In this document: piece by piece, positions 21,649 through 29,332 of the stretch
How positions within the stretch are numbered: the first letter of the stretch is position 1
How the letters are laid out: each line of letters begins with the position of its first letter
Assembly: GCA_004292695.1 (NCBI GenBank)
Contig: RDXV01000031.1
Location: 1 to 37,521 of the forward strand
Reading direction: 5' to 3'
Origin: Nostocales cyanobacterium
GTDB lineage: Bacteria > Cyanobacteriota > Cyanobacteriia > Cyanobacteriales > Nostocaceae
DNA length: 37,521 bases
The notes under the pieces: generated by a model
Databases searched by the model: none
What the model was told of the DNA's origin: nothing
What the model saw: the letters and a program-made list of their open reading frames with translations, nothing else
Position numbers and translations under genes: made by a program

Positions 21649-23667
21649 ATGCTATCTTACCAAACTTTTGACTCATTTGATCCTCTGGAAGCAAAAACCG
21701 AAGCTGATACAGAGGTAAAACTAAAATCCCTCAAAAATGAAATTAGAGGCATTTTAACCTCTTATTCAGGATGGTATGATCCCTTTTCTGAAACTATTCA
21801 AAATTCTATGGACTCTGTAGAAAAACGTGCTACTAAAGAGTCTAGTTATATCCCAAAAATTTGGATCACTATTAATTTACAAAAGAATATACTAATAGTA
21901 ACAGATAATGGAACAGGTTTAGATGAAAAACAATTTAAATCATTTCTAACCCCCTTCTTTTCTTTTAAAAATAGCAAAAATCGCGGTCATAAAGGTGTTG
22001 GAGCAACCTATTTAGCTTATGGATTTAATTATATTCAACTGTGTACGAAAACATCTAATTATAGTGCTGTAGGAAAAATGATTAATGCAAAAGAGTGGGT
22101 AGATGATGATGATAATTCTTTAGGAAGACCTCAAGTAACTCCTGATCAAGAACCTTTAGATCAATACTTTAAAACAATTGTGGAAAATAATGATACAGGT
22201 GTTTCCATTTGTCTTGAATTTGATAAAAATACTTTTCCTAAAAACCTCACTTGGGTAGGAATGAAAGAAGCTAGTTCATGGCTAAAAGTTTTAAGACTTA
22301 AAACGGCATTAGGCTCTATTAAACCCACTGAAAAATTAGAGGTTTTCTTAGATGTAATTGATAAAAATGGAAAACTAACTAAAGAATCAATCACAAGTCC
22401 TACTTATCTATGGATTCATGAAACTACTGAAAAGTCAAAGTCTATTTGTTATGAAAAAATCCACCAAAAGAAACAAGAATTATTAGATAAACATAAAGAT
22501 TATAATGAATTACCTAAAACTTTTATGAATAAATATGTTATTTATGGCGAGTGGAATTTTGATTCATCTGATTCTCATAAAGAACTAAAACTAAAATTAG
22601 AAGAGGAAGAAAAAGAGCTTTTAGACAAACATAAACCTTATGTATATTGTGCTTATGTTTGGTCAGTTAATCATTGGAATAATTTTAGTCGTGATTTAAG
22701 TTATAGAATAGGAAATAAAGTGTTATCTGGTGGGATACAATTAGCATCAAATAATATGCCTCAAGGAGAAACAATTCAAATTCCCCTGGGACAAAATATC
22801 AGTCGTCAAAATAATGCGTTTGTTTTGATTCACTTTGAAAATTATACACCAGATTTAGGTCGAAAAAGTTACATAAAACAATTACAAGAACTAGCACAAA
22901 AAATTGCTTCCCGTTTAGTAGATGTTTTATTTAGGTATCATAAATGTTTGAGACCTACTGGAACTGGAAAAAGCAGAGAGGATATTTTAATACAAAAGAG
23001 AATTGATGATTGGAAAAAGGAAATGGAAGAACATGAGCAACAACATCCTTTAAATTTAATTAATAACAACTTTTTCAATCCAACAAAAGAAATCTCTATC
23101 ACATCAATACCATCACGAGAACAAGATGTGATTGCACTTTTTAATCAGATGATTGCTGGAGGTGTTATTCGTGGAATTAAAATAATGGCAACAAATGAAC
23201 GCTCTGATTATGATAGTCTATACAGAATAATTATAGATAGAAATCCTTTACATATCTATGATAAAGATAAAAATCCTTTGGGAGTTCAAGAGGAAAATCT
23301 AGAAGATTATGAATCTAAAAAAGTATTGCCATTTCAGTCTGCACCTCAAGTTTTAGAGTACAAGTATTCATTGGATGGATTAATTGAAGATATAGGTACA
23401 GGAACAAAAAATTCCAAAGATATTAATTTAGTTGTAGTTTGGGAAACTGGGAAAGAGTGGCAAAAAAATTATCAAATAACAACTACACTACATGAAGATT
23501 ATCTTGAATATAGACCTTATCATGGTGTTACACATAGAATGTCTAATCTTGAGATACGTGGAAATAGCATGGATATAATTATCTTACAAGAATTAATTGA
23601 GTATCTTAATGATCCTGAATCTACTCAAGAGAAGCAACTTAAAAAATACGAAGATTATGAAGATTAA
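21649..23667 (+). CDS. GHKL (MORC/Hsp90-type) ATPase with possible C-terminal nuclease domain
   Basis: A 672-residue protein. The N-terminus is a GHKL ATPase: N box ETIQNSMDS (Glu48, Asn52), G1 box DNGTGL (86-91), and ATP-lid/G2 box RGHKGVGATYLAYG (about 112-125). This resembles bacterial MORC-like or Hsp90-like proteins rather than sensor kinases, as there is no phospho-acceptor His domain. The middle (about 200-430) looks like a transducer-type region. From residue 485 a separate domain starts (PSREQDVIALFNQM); its Asp522 (YDSLYRI), Glu570 and Lys572 (LEYKYS) and DINLVVVWE (591 on) fit a PD-(D/E)XK nuclease pattern, inferred by eye. TTGAGG (21566) with TAATAT (21588) may be its promoter. 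It stands alone, followed by a HIP1 array. A single-gene defence system is plausible. Confidence 0.75.
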   Translation: MLSYQTFDSFDPLEAKTEADTEVKLKSLKNEIRGILTSYSGWYDPFSETIQNSMDSVEKRATKESSYIPKIWITINLQKNILIVTDNGTGLDEKQFKSFLTPFFSFKNSKNRGHKGVGATYLAYGFNYIQLCTKTSNYSAVGKMINAKEWVDDDDNSLGRPQVTPDQEPLDQYFKTIVENNDTGVSICLEFDKNTFPKNLTWVGMKEASSWLKVLRLKTALGSIKPTEKLEVFLDVIDKNGKLTKESITSPTYLWIHETTEKSKSICYEKIHQKKQELLDKHKDYNELPKTFMNKYVIYGEWNFDSSDSHKELKLKLEEEEKELLDKHKPYVYCAYVWSVNHWNNFSRDLSYRIGNKVLSGGIQLASNNMPQGETIQIPLGQNISRQNNAFVLIHFENYTPDLGRKSYIKQLQELAQKIASRLVDVLFRYHKCLRPTGTGKSREDILIQKRIDDWKKEMEEHEQQHPLNLINNNFFNPTKEISITSIPSREQDVIALFNQMIAGGVIRGIKIMATNERSDYDSLYRIIIDRNPLHIYDKDKNPLGVQEENLEDYESKKVLPFQSAPQVLEYKYSLDGLIEDIGTGTKNSKDINLVVVWETGKEWQKNYQITTTLHEDYLEYRPYHGVTHRMSNLEIRGNSMDIIILQELIEYLNDPESTQEKQLKKYEDYED

Positions 23668-23718
23668 ATAGTAATTTTTCTTTTAAATTGTACTTTTTTA
23701 ACTGATGATTTAGTAAGA

Positions 23719-23819
23719 GCGATCGCTGTTTGGTGTAGGTAGGATGAAGTGCGATCGCCTTTTTGATGTATGTAGGATGAAGAGCGATCGCCTTTTGGGT
23801 ATGATTAATGTGCGATCGC
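23719..23819. repeat. HIP1-based tandem array, left of the toxin-immunity pair
   Basis: Four HIP1 octamers (GCGATCGC) at 23719, 23751, 23784 and 23812 are separated by related spacers with the core GATGTAGGTAGGATGAAG (varied). The last octamer provides the C of the stop codon of the leftward gene. The same three-unit order recurs at 24902-25069. Confidence 0.85.
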
Positions 23820-24334
23820 TATACTAAAACTTGAACATCACTAAAAGCAGGTTTAATAAATTTCTCCTTATCCTCCAACCTAACATAACCCAAATTAACA
23901 GCCATATCCATCAATTCAGTTAAAAACCGCCTCAACTCATCCACAACTTGCTGTTTATTCAACATCACTAATTTTTCTTCCGTTGAATAACCAACCTCCC
24001 TTAAATAACACTTAATTTCATTACCAACAGGTACAAATTTAATCATGATCCAATAACTTTCAACAAAATCTAACCGAATAGTTTTACTCCTTTGTAAATC
24101 TCCTATATGTTCAGCTAATCTCTCCTCTAGTAACATACAAATATCTGGGTCAAAAAATACATTAAATTTGGTTTCTCCTATTTCTACAATCACTTTGTGA
24201 TCATATTCATAACAGAACTTTCTTAACCCTAATTCAAACTGAGATAATTCTCCTAAAGGATCATCAGGAGGATCAGCAAAATTTTCTAAATTGCGTTCTC
24301 CCAATCTTATTTTAAATTGCTCAACTTTATTCAT
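23819..24334 (-). CDS. probable immunity or partner protein
   Basis: A 171-residue, rather acidic cytoplasmic protein without a recognised family. It opens MNKVEQFKIRLGERNLENFA, has a mixed alpha/beta middle (VIVEIGETKFNVFFDPDI, LDFVESYWIMIKFVP) and a helical end (VVDELRRFLTELMDMAVNLG). It follows the candidate toxin gene by 37 bases on the same strand, the usual order for a toxin and its immunity protein. Its stop codon is formed at the edge of a HIP1 array. Without a homology search, the immunity role rests on position, size and charge only. Confidence 0.55.
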   Translation of the reverse strand: MNKVEQFKIRLGERNLENFADPPDDPLGELSQFELGLRKFCYEYDHKVIVEIGETKFNVFFDPDICMLLEERLAEHIGDLQRSKTIRLDFVESYWIMIKFVPVGNEIKCYLREVGYSTEEKLVMLNKQQVVDELRRFLTELMDMAVNLGYVRLEDKEKFIKPAFSDVQVLV

Positions 24335-24371
24335 TATAATTACCCCTTAATTTTATTAATTTTCTTGAATT

Positions 24372-24800
24372 TTATTTAGGCTTTACTATCGGGTAAGCAT
24401 ATTTAATTGTACCATCTGGATTTCTCCCAATTAGAGCATAAATTACATTTTTTGTAACACTGCCATCAGTATGATACACTCTACCAATGGGACGATTAAA
24501 TTTAATAGTATAATTTCCATAATACTTAGGAATTAACTTTTCCAATTTCAACCAATCTTGATCATTTAACCATTGTCCTTGATCTTGATTTTTACTAGAT
24601 GCTCTACCCTGTAAATTACTAGGTTTTAACTTTGCACCATGATGACGGATAATATGATCATAAGCCTTAGTTGATTTGGGATTATCCCATTGTGGTTCTT
24701 TTCCTGTACCTCTCCACTCACAACCACTACCTACTTCGACTGTATCATCAATAATATCAGATTCAACAATCTCTATATATTCTAGCTCATCAGACGACAA
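24372..24800 (-). CDS. candidate polymorphic-toxin-like RNase domain protein
   Basis: A 142-residue protein that looks like a free-standing C-terminal toxin domain. After an acidic lead of about 25 residues come KAYDHIIRHHGAKLKP (His49, His53, His54), GQWLNDQDW, and beta-rich FNRPIGRVYHTDGSVTKNVI and GRNPDGTIKYAYPI. This combination resembles RNase domains at the ends of contact-dependent or polymorphic toxins (BECR-type fold), a tentative reading. It lacks a secretion or delivery domain. The start is a TTG at 24800 with a perfect GGAGG nine bases upstream; no ATG fits. It is the first gene of a pair with the probable immunity protein. Alternative: a host-directed toxin of a toxin-antitoxin pair. 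Confidence 0.6.
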   Translation of the reverse strand: MSSDELEYIEIVESDIIDDTVEVGSGCEWRGTGKEPQWDNPKSTKAYDHIIRHHGAKLKPSNLQGRASSKNQDQGQWLNDQDWLKLEKLIPKYYGNYTIKFNRPIGRVYHTDGSVTKNVIYALIGRNPDGTIKYAYPIVKPK

Positions 24801-24901
24801 TCTATTTAACCTCCTGAAAAATCAAGACAAGGTGATCATAAACTAAAATTGTCTTCAGAAACTAACACCGCAGAAATACCATATCACCGGAATTAATTAA
24901 G

Positions 24902-25069
24902 GCGATAGCAAAGCTTACCGAATGTATCGCTGTTTGATGTAGGTAGGATAAAGTGCGTTAGCGATAGCTTACCGAAGGTATCGCCTTTTTGATGTAAGTA
25001 GAATAAAGTGCGTTAGCGAAGCTTACCGAAGGTATCGCTCTTTAGGTATAGTTTTATGGATGCGATCGC
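24902..25069. repeat. HIP1-derived tandem array with interrupted HIP1 sites, right of the toxin-immunity pair
   Basis: Three units match the array at 23719-23819 in order and orientation. In place of the first three HIP1 octamers stands GCGA ... TCGC with about 15-21 extra bases inside, containing AAGCTTACCGAA or CTTACCGAAGG. Spacers such as TGTTTGATGTAGGTAGGATA match the left array, but the first two end in GTGCGTTA. The array ends in an intact HIP1 at 25062-25069. Confidence 0.85.
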
Positions 25070-25078
25070 CTCAAATCA

Positions 25079-25714
25079 CTAACCAGCTTTCACCCCTATC
25101 AATAAAGCCAATTCTAACCACTTCCAATAACAATCAACATCAATAAAACCGATTTTTCTTAACCATTGTAACTGTGTTTCTACATCCAACAATTTATTAG
25201 AAGGATCATCATTTTCCGGTAAAGTACCAATCTCCTTCAAAAACTTTTCATGTAATGACTGCGTAGGTGAAGCAACGTGTTCTAAATTGCAAAAAATACC
25301 ACCTGGTTCTAAAATATCAAACACTTCTGTATATAAAGAGAACTTCCGTTCATGACTTAAATGATGAATTGCAAAACTAGAAACTACAGCATCAAATAAA
25401 CCTAACTCTGGTAAAGGTGCATCTAAATTATGATTAATAATTTCCACACTTGGATCATCTGCAAAGCGATTTTTTACTGCTGATAACATAGTTGGTGAAA
25501 AATCAACTGCGACACTTTGTAAATGAGGACGATCTATTTTTAATAATGCAAGTAAGCGGTCGTCTCCTGTTCCAATATCTAAAATACGTTTGATATTTTG
25601 CGGAACTTGAGATAATAACACCCCTTCCCTTTCGGTGCGATGAGGTATTTTATCAGCTTTACCTAAATAACTTAAAGCGTGTTCTGAAGAAGTCCAAAGA
25701 TTAATATTATTCAT
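25079..25714 (-). CDS. class I SAM-dependent methyltransferase
   Basis: A 211-residue methyltransferase. Motif I is RILDIGTGDDRLLALL, the acidic strand is VAVDFSPTML, then DAVVSSFAIHHLSHE and VFDILEPGGIFCNLEHV (motifs II-III). The family resembles small-molecule methyltransferases; the substrate is unknown. Its start lies one base after the stop of the VanZ-like gene (TAACATG on the coding strand), so the two are translationally coupled. The last codon is close to the HIP1-derived array, and the C-terminus (ALLIGVKAG) looks complete. Confidence 0.85.
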   Translation of the reverse strand: MNNINLWTSSEHALSYLGKADKIPHRTEREGVLLSQVPQNIKRILDIGTGDDRLLALLKIDRPHLQSVAVDFSPTMLSAVKNRFADDPSVEIINHNLDAPLPELGLFDAVVSSFAIHHLSHERKFSLYTEVFDILEPGGIFCNLEHVASPTQSLHEKFLKEIGTLPENDDPSNKLLDVETQLQWLRKIGFIDVDCYWKWLELALLIGVKAG

Positions 25715-25715
25715 G

Positions 25716-26099
25716 TTATCTGTTGCGGGAAGATTGGGGAAATGTTTCTGCTAATATTGTAAAAGAAATAATACCACAAATATCAGCCGCTAAATCAACC
25801 AAATCTGCATTACGATAGGGAACATAAGATTGGATGATTTCATCAACTATACACAATCCTAAAATAAGAAACGGTGCAATTGGTATATAAAAATTGCCTA
25901 TTCTTAATTTTTTCTTTCTCAACACTTGATGGGTAAGATAGGCCGCAATTCCTAATAATAAGAAATGCAAAATCGTATCATAATAGGGAAACCGTGATAT
26001 TTCTGTAGGAATGATCCGTAAATAAGCAGCAATAAAGATAGAAAATAAAATTCCCAAATAAACCCAAAAAGCAATAACCCAGCGTTGATGTGCGTTCAT
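25716..26099 (-). CDS. VanZ-like membrane protein
   Basis: A small inner-membrane protein of 127 residues with four predicted transmembrane helices: VIAFWVYLGILFSIFIAAYL, YDTILHFLLLGIAAYLTHQV, FYIPIAPFLILGLCIVDEII and LVDLAADICGIISFTIL. The pattern of DTILHF followed by DEIIQSYVPYRNADLVDLAAD is diagnostic for the VanZ family, whose polar residues lie in the membrane; function is unsettled apart from teicoplanin resistance in enterococci. I choose the ATG at 26099 (MNAHQRW) rather than an upstream in-frame start, because the first helix follows directly. Coupled to the methyltransferase downstream. Confidence 0.8.
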   Translation of the reverse strand: MNAHQRWVIAFWVYLGILFSIFIAAYLRIIPTEISRFPYYDTILHFLLLGIAAYLTHQVLRKKKLRIGNFYIPIAPFLILGLCIVDEIIQSYVPYRNADLVDLAADICGIISFTILAETFPQSSRNR

Positions 26100-26208
26100 G
26101 TTTATGATTTTAAACTGTGTTATTAACAACAGGAAAATCACAGATAATTTCGTAAGTTTTCGATCTGTTTATTGGGAATTTTTAATCATTATTTTAAATG
26201 TCTCTAAT

Positions 26209-26469
26209 TTAAGCGTGTAAATTAGCTTGTTCCTGTAACCAAGGATCTACAGGTTGTCCATCTTTGCGTTTGAGTTCTATTTCTATTGCTATGACTTCTT
26301 TTGAACCGGGAGGTGCAGGTTTTTGATGGAAAACAACATCATATTCTAAAGGGTTTTGATTATGTTCTTTTAACCAATCTTGGACTTTTGTTAATGCAAA
26401 AAATGATTGTCCATCTTTGAACATTGTGGTGATTTGCATTTGTAGGGTGTAGGGGTTGGTGCGTGCCAT
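26209..26469 (-). CDS. small hypothetical protein downstream of Uma2
   Basis: An 86-residue protein, MARTNPYTLQMQITTMFKDG at the start, then FFALTKVQDWLKEHNQNPLE and VIAIEIELKRKDGQP. No family recognised with certainty. It lies 14 bases behind the Uma2 gene on the same strand, with AAGGAG before its start, and is probably the third gene of a DUF433-Uma2-small protein operon. Codon use looks normal for the window. Confidence 0.6.
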   Translation of the reverse strand: MARTNPYTLQMQITTMFKDGQSFFALTKVQDWLKEHNQNPLEYDVVFHQKPAPPGSKEVIAIEIELKRKDGQPVDPWLQEQANLHA

Positions 26470-26483
26470 TTTTTTAACTCCTT

Positions 26484-27068
26484 TTATTCTTCTGCGTTAA
26501 AGTCTACTTTATCATAAATATCTGCTAATGATATTTGACAGGGAATGGAAGCTAAATTGAGATTTTCTTCTGCATCGGTAAATTCTGAAAATATCCATTT
26601 ATTATTATCAGTTTTAAAATATTGTTCAATGTGCATTGTATATTGATTAATTAAAATATATTCTTGTAAAGTGGGAATTGTGCGATAAGCTGCAAATTTT
26701 TCATCCTTATCATAGCTTTTGGTAGATTTTGATAAAACTTCTGTAATCATCACCGGATTTACTAAAGTGTCTTTTCTTCCTTCTTGATATTCTAAGGGAG
26801 TTTTCACAACCATAATATCAGGATAGGTGTGAATTTTTTTGTTAGGAATCCAAAGACGTTGATCTGTAACAAAGACTTGATAAGGTTGACGTTTTAAAGC
26901 AAAATTTAGCTCTGCATAAAAATTGCCAGCAAGTTGATTATGATTTGGTGTTCCGCCTGTCATTGGTATAATTAATCCATTGATATATTCATGACGTATT
27001 TCTGAGTTTATTTCTAATTCTAAATATTCTTCGGGTGAATAATAGCGGGTTTCTTGTGCAAGAGTCAT
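26484..27068 (-). CDS. Uma2 family endonuclease (DUF820)
   Basis: A 194-residue Uma2 protein of the classic form. RYYSPEEYLELEINSEIRHE starts the fold, GGTPNHNQLAGN follows, then the Asp in HTYPDIMVVKTP, the Glu in VMITEVLSKSTKSYDK and the Lys in KDEKFAAYR: the complete PD-(D/E)XK set. The C-terminal part is EYILINQYTMHIEQYF. Function unknown; the fold suggests DNA cleavage. It begins four bases after the DUF433 gene, so the two are coupled. Of the three Uma2 genes in this window it is the least like the other two. Confidence 0.9.
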   Translation of the reverse strand: MTLAQETRYYSPEEYLELEINSEIRHEYINGLIIPMTGGTPNHNQLAGNFYAELNFALKRQPYQVFVTDQRLWIPNKKIHTYPDIMVVKTPLEYQEGRKDTLVNPVMITEVLSKSTKSYDKDEKFAAYRTIPTLQEYILINQYTMHIEQYFKTDNNKWIFSEFTDAEENLNLASIPCQISLADIYDKVDFNAEE

Positions 27069-27072
27069 AATT

Positions 27073-27297
27073 TTAATCTTTGAACTCTGTGATAATTATA
27101 TCATTTTTAGCAGCATAAGCTAATGCTTCATAAATATCCCCTTCTTCCAGGTAGGGATAAGCCTTGAGAATGTCATTGAAACTGTGACCAGATGCCATTA
27201 AACCAACAATAGTACCAACGGTGACACGCATTCCTTGGATGCAGGGTTTACCACCCATTACTTCAGGATTGCGGGTAATTCTTGTAAGTTTTTGCAT
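27073..27297 (-). CDS. DUF433 family antitoxin-like protein
   Basis: A 74-residue protein with the DUF433 signature: TRNPEVMGGKPCIQGMRVTV, then IVGLMASGHSFNDILKAYPY and a terminal YEALAYAAKN. It has a winged or helix-turn-helix-like fold. DUF433 proteins are usually antitoxins beside a DUF5615 PIN-like toxin. Here the next gene is Uma2 instead, four bases away, suggesting an alternative pairing in which Uma2 plays the toxin. Confidence 0.9.
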   Translation of the reverse strand: MQKLTRITRNPEVMGGKPCIQGMRVTVGTIVGLMASGHSFNDILKAYPYLEEGDIYEALAYAAKNDIIITEFKD

Positions 27298-27371
27298 GGT
27301 TAATTAGATTGGTAAAGTTTCTAATAAAGTTATAATTATGATTATAGTTTACCAGGTTGTATATCTAAAAA

Positions 27372-27446
27372 ATGAAAACAAAAATAATTGAATATGCAGT
27401 AATTTATGAATGTGGTGAGAAAAACTGGAGTGCTTATGTTCTTTAA
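27372..27446 (+). pseudogene. truncated hicB remnant
   Basis: A 24-codon frame, MKTKIIEYAVIYECGEKNWS followed by AYVL and TAA, matches the first strand region of HicB antitoxins (compare YAVVYEWAGSNYSAYV in the intact hicB at 30259). The rest of hicB and any hicA are missing. The truncated end lies one base from the stop of the leftward TOPRIM gene, so the break probably marks the border of that module. Confidence 0.65.
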
Positions 27447-27447
27447 C

Positions 27448-28098
27448 TTACAAATCATATAACTCTTTAAACCAATTGATAAAACCCTGCACTTTAGGAT
27501 TGTTGGGATTTAAAATATTATACTTGATAGCTTGATGTATTTGTCTACCTGGTTCATTCTGCCATGCTAACCAGGTGTAAATTTCTGCTTTATCAATATA
27601 AGATTCTTTAAATGTTGCACCTTTATTTTTTGCTTCTCTGACTACTTCCTGTGCATATTCCCAAAGATGTTCTCCCTGTTCAGGAATCATATAACCTAAA
27701 AATGTTTCTAACATTCCTTCTATGATATTATTTGGCATAATCCAAACACCAAATTTTTGATTATCTGGTGTATTAATAATTAACCCATTTTCCGGTATAG
27801 TTTCAGGAAGATGAGGAATATTTGGTAAACAAGCATTTCTGATACTTTGCCAACGTAAACAAGCATCATCATCAGCATCTACCATTAAACCTAAATGTGT
27901 GCGTCCTCTAGTTTGCAATTCTGTGTATATGAGATCAGAAGTAATATTTTCATAACCTCCACATTCTTGAATTGATATAATTGCTTCTTCTTTTTTATTA
28001 CCCCAAAAAATACCATTTTTTTCAATTAATTCTGGTATCACTCGTAAATCATCTTGACCTTCAACTAATAATTTTTTGGGTTTATCATTTTTTGCCAT
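27448..28098 (-). CDS. DUF3226 TOPRIM-fold protein, partner of the AAA ATPase
   Basis: A 216-residue TOPRIM-like protein. The conserved Glu is in KKLLVEGQDDLRVI (Glu13), and the acidic pair is in LGLMVDADDDACLRW (Asp74, Asp76). This is the metal-binding set of TOPRIM nucleases and of DUF3226. VWIMPNNIIEGMLETFL is typical of the family end. It begins two bases after the AAA ATPase gene, with GGAGGT within that gene's end as ribosome binding site. The arrangement recalls split OLD nucleases and the AriA-AriB (PARIS) antiphage system, where AriB also has a TOPRIM fold but of the DUF4435 type. Confidence 0.85.
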   Translation of the reverse strand: MAKNDKPKKLLVEGQDDLRVIPELIEKNGIFWGNKKEEAIISIQECGGYENITSDLIYTELQTRGRTHLGLMVDADDDACLRWQSIRNACLPNIPHLPETIPENGLIINTPDNQKFGVWIMPNNIIEGMLETFLGYMIPEQGEHLWEYAQEVVREAKNKGATFKESYIDKAEIYTWLAWQNEPGRQIHQAIKYNILNPNNPKVQGFINWFKELYDL

Positions 28099-28100
28099 TG

Positions 28101-29231
28101 CTAACGTACCTCCAGTTCTCTTTCCGCAGCAATGACCATTTGAGATTCATTGAAAACTATACTTTTTGATTTATCTTTTTCAATTCTATGAATCCTAATA
28201 CCATCATCTGTGACATTTTCTTGCTTTGCAATTTCGGCTAAACTTTTCCAACAATCGCTATTATGGGTAGTTGCAAAAACCTGGACATTTAATTTTTTGG
28301 CTGTGTCCCAAATCATTTTCCACATATCAGACATTGCAGTAAAATGCAGTCCAGTATCAATTTCATCTACAAATAAATAACCATTTTTCACTGATACTAT
28401 TGCTAATGCGAGTCCTAAAATTCGCCAAATTCCATCACCCATACTGCCAATTGGTACACGCTTACCATCAGAAAGAAGGACAAGAAAACCACCGCGTGAA
28501 TCTAATGAATACTTTAAATTTTGAGAGCTAATAGGAGCGATACGCTGAATTTTTGAATCTATTTTATTTAATGCCAATTCTACAATTTTTTCTTCAGGTG
28601 TTAACACTAAATTATCAAATAACTCTATCATTTCTTCTGTTCTTAAAGAAGATGATTTAACAAACTGTGTTTTGAGTTTTTTAGATAAAATTTCTTCTTT
28701 ATTGCTATTACGTGACCATCTAAGAGACTCTTTTGAAATACCACTATCACGTGATATTCCTCGTAAAGTGACAAATGCTTGTTGCCCAATTTTACATTTA
28801 ACAGAAATAATAAGTTTATTTAACTTATTAAAAGAAGCATCTTCTTCATAAATATCAGTTTCCTCATAACGAGAAATGGTATTATGTGAGCGCGGATTAT
28901 GTATCAAGACATCAAGATTTTCTTGGTTATTGTCATTAATACCTGATATAGAAAACTGACTATTATTTTCAATTTCATGACCATAAAAAAGATGCCGAAT
29001 ATCAATCTGACGATCTGTTTTATTATGATCACTCCAAAAATACTCACCCCGGTTAATCATTATTTCCGCAAGGGGTTCTAGATTAGTCCGTGAACATAAA
29101 AGCTGCACTGCTTCTAATATAGAAGTTTTTCCGCTATTATTTTCACCAACCAGTAAGTTAATTCTACCTAGTTGTTGAAGTTCAAAAGATTTGAAACCTC
29201 GGAAATTCTCTATTTTTATGCTTGTAAACAT
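28101..29231 (-). CDS. AAA (AAA_15/21, RecF/OLD-like) ATPase
   Basis: A 376-residue SMC/RecF-type ATPase. MFTSIKIENFRGFKSFEL is the classic start, with Walker A GENNSGKTS (29-37). The signature-like SMGDGIWR is at 263-270, Walker B YLFVDEID (285-292) and the switch His in FATTHNSD (His323). The insert between them (about 50-240) has mixed helices in place of a long coiled coil, as in OLD and AriA proteins. It is first in a two-gene operon with the DUF3226 protein and is likely its sensor or regulator, binding DNA or a phage product and controlling the TOPRIM nuclease. Cytoplasmic. Confidence 0.88.
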   Translation of the reverse strand: MFTSIKIENFRGFKSFELQQLGRINLLVGENNSGKTSILEAVQLLCSRTNLEPLAEIMINRGEYFWSDHNKTDRQIDIRHLFYGHEIENNSQFSISGINDNNQENLDVLIHNPRSHNTISRYEETDIYEEDASFNKLNKLIISVKCKIGQQAFVTLRGISRDSGISKESLRWSRNSNKEEILSKKLKTQFVKSSSLRTEEMIELFDNLVLTPEEKIVELALNKIDSKIQRIAPISSQNLKYSLDSRGGFLVLLSDGKRVPIGSMGDGIWRILGLALAIVSVKNGYLFVDEIDTGLHFTAMSDMWKMIWDTAKKLNVQVFATTHNSDCWKSLAEIAKQENVTDDGIRIHRIEKDKSKSIVFNESQMVIAAERELEVR

Positions 29232-29289
29232 AATTTTTAAGATGAAGACAACAGATAAATAATGAGAATATGTTTATTATAACATTCAA

Positions 29290-29318
29290 ATCCCCGACTT
29301 ATTAAAGAAGTTGGGGAT
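29290..29318. repeat. ATCCCCGACTT palindromic dispersed repeat
   Basis: ATCCCCGACTT (29290-29300) pairs with AAGTTGGGGAT (29308-29318), with one G-T pair. It lies in the 100-base gap between two leftward genes, 15 bases after the stop of the gene starting at 29914. Confidence 0.8.
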
Positions 29319-29332
29319 ATTAGAGGGAGCAA

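Noticed and set aside
23719-23819. Possible CRISPR-like array (repeat octamers every 28-33 bases)
   Set aside because: The repeat is only the HIP1 octamer, the spacers resemble each other, and no cas gene is near.
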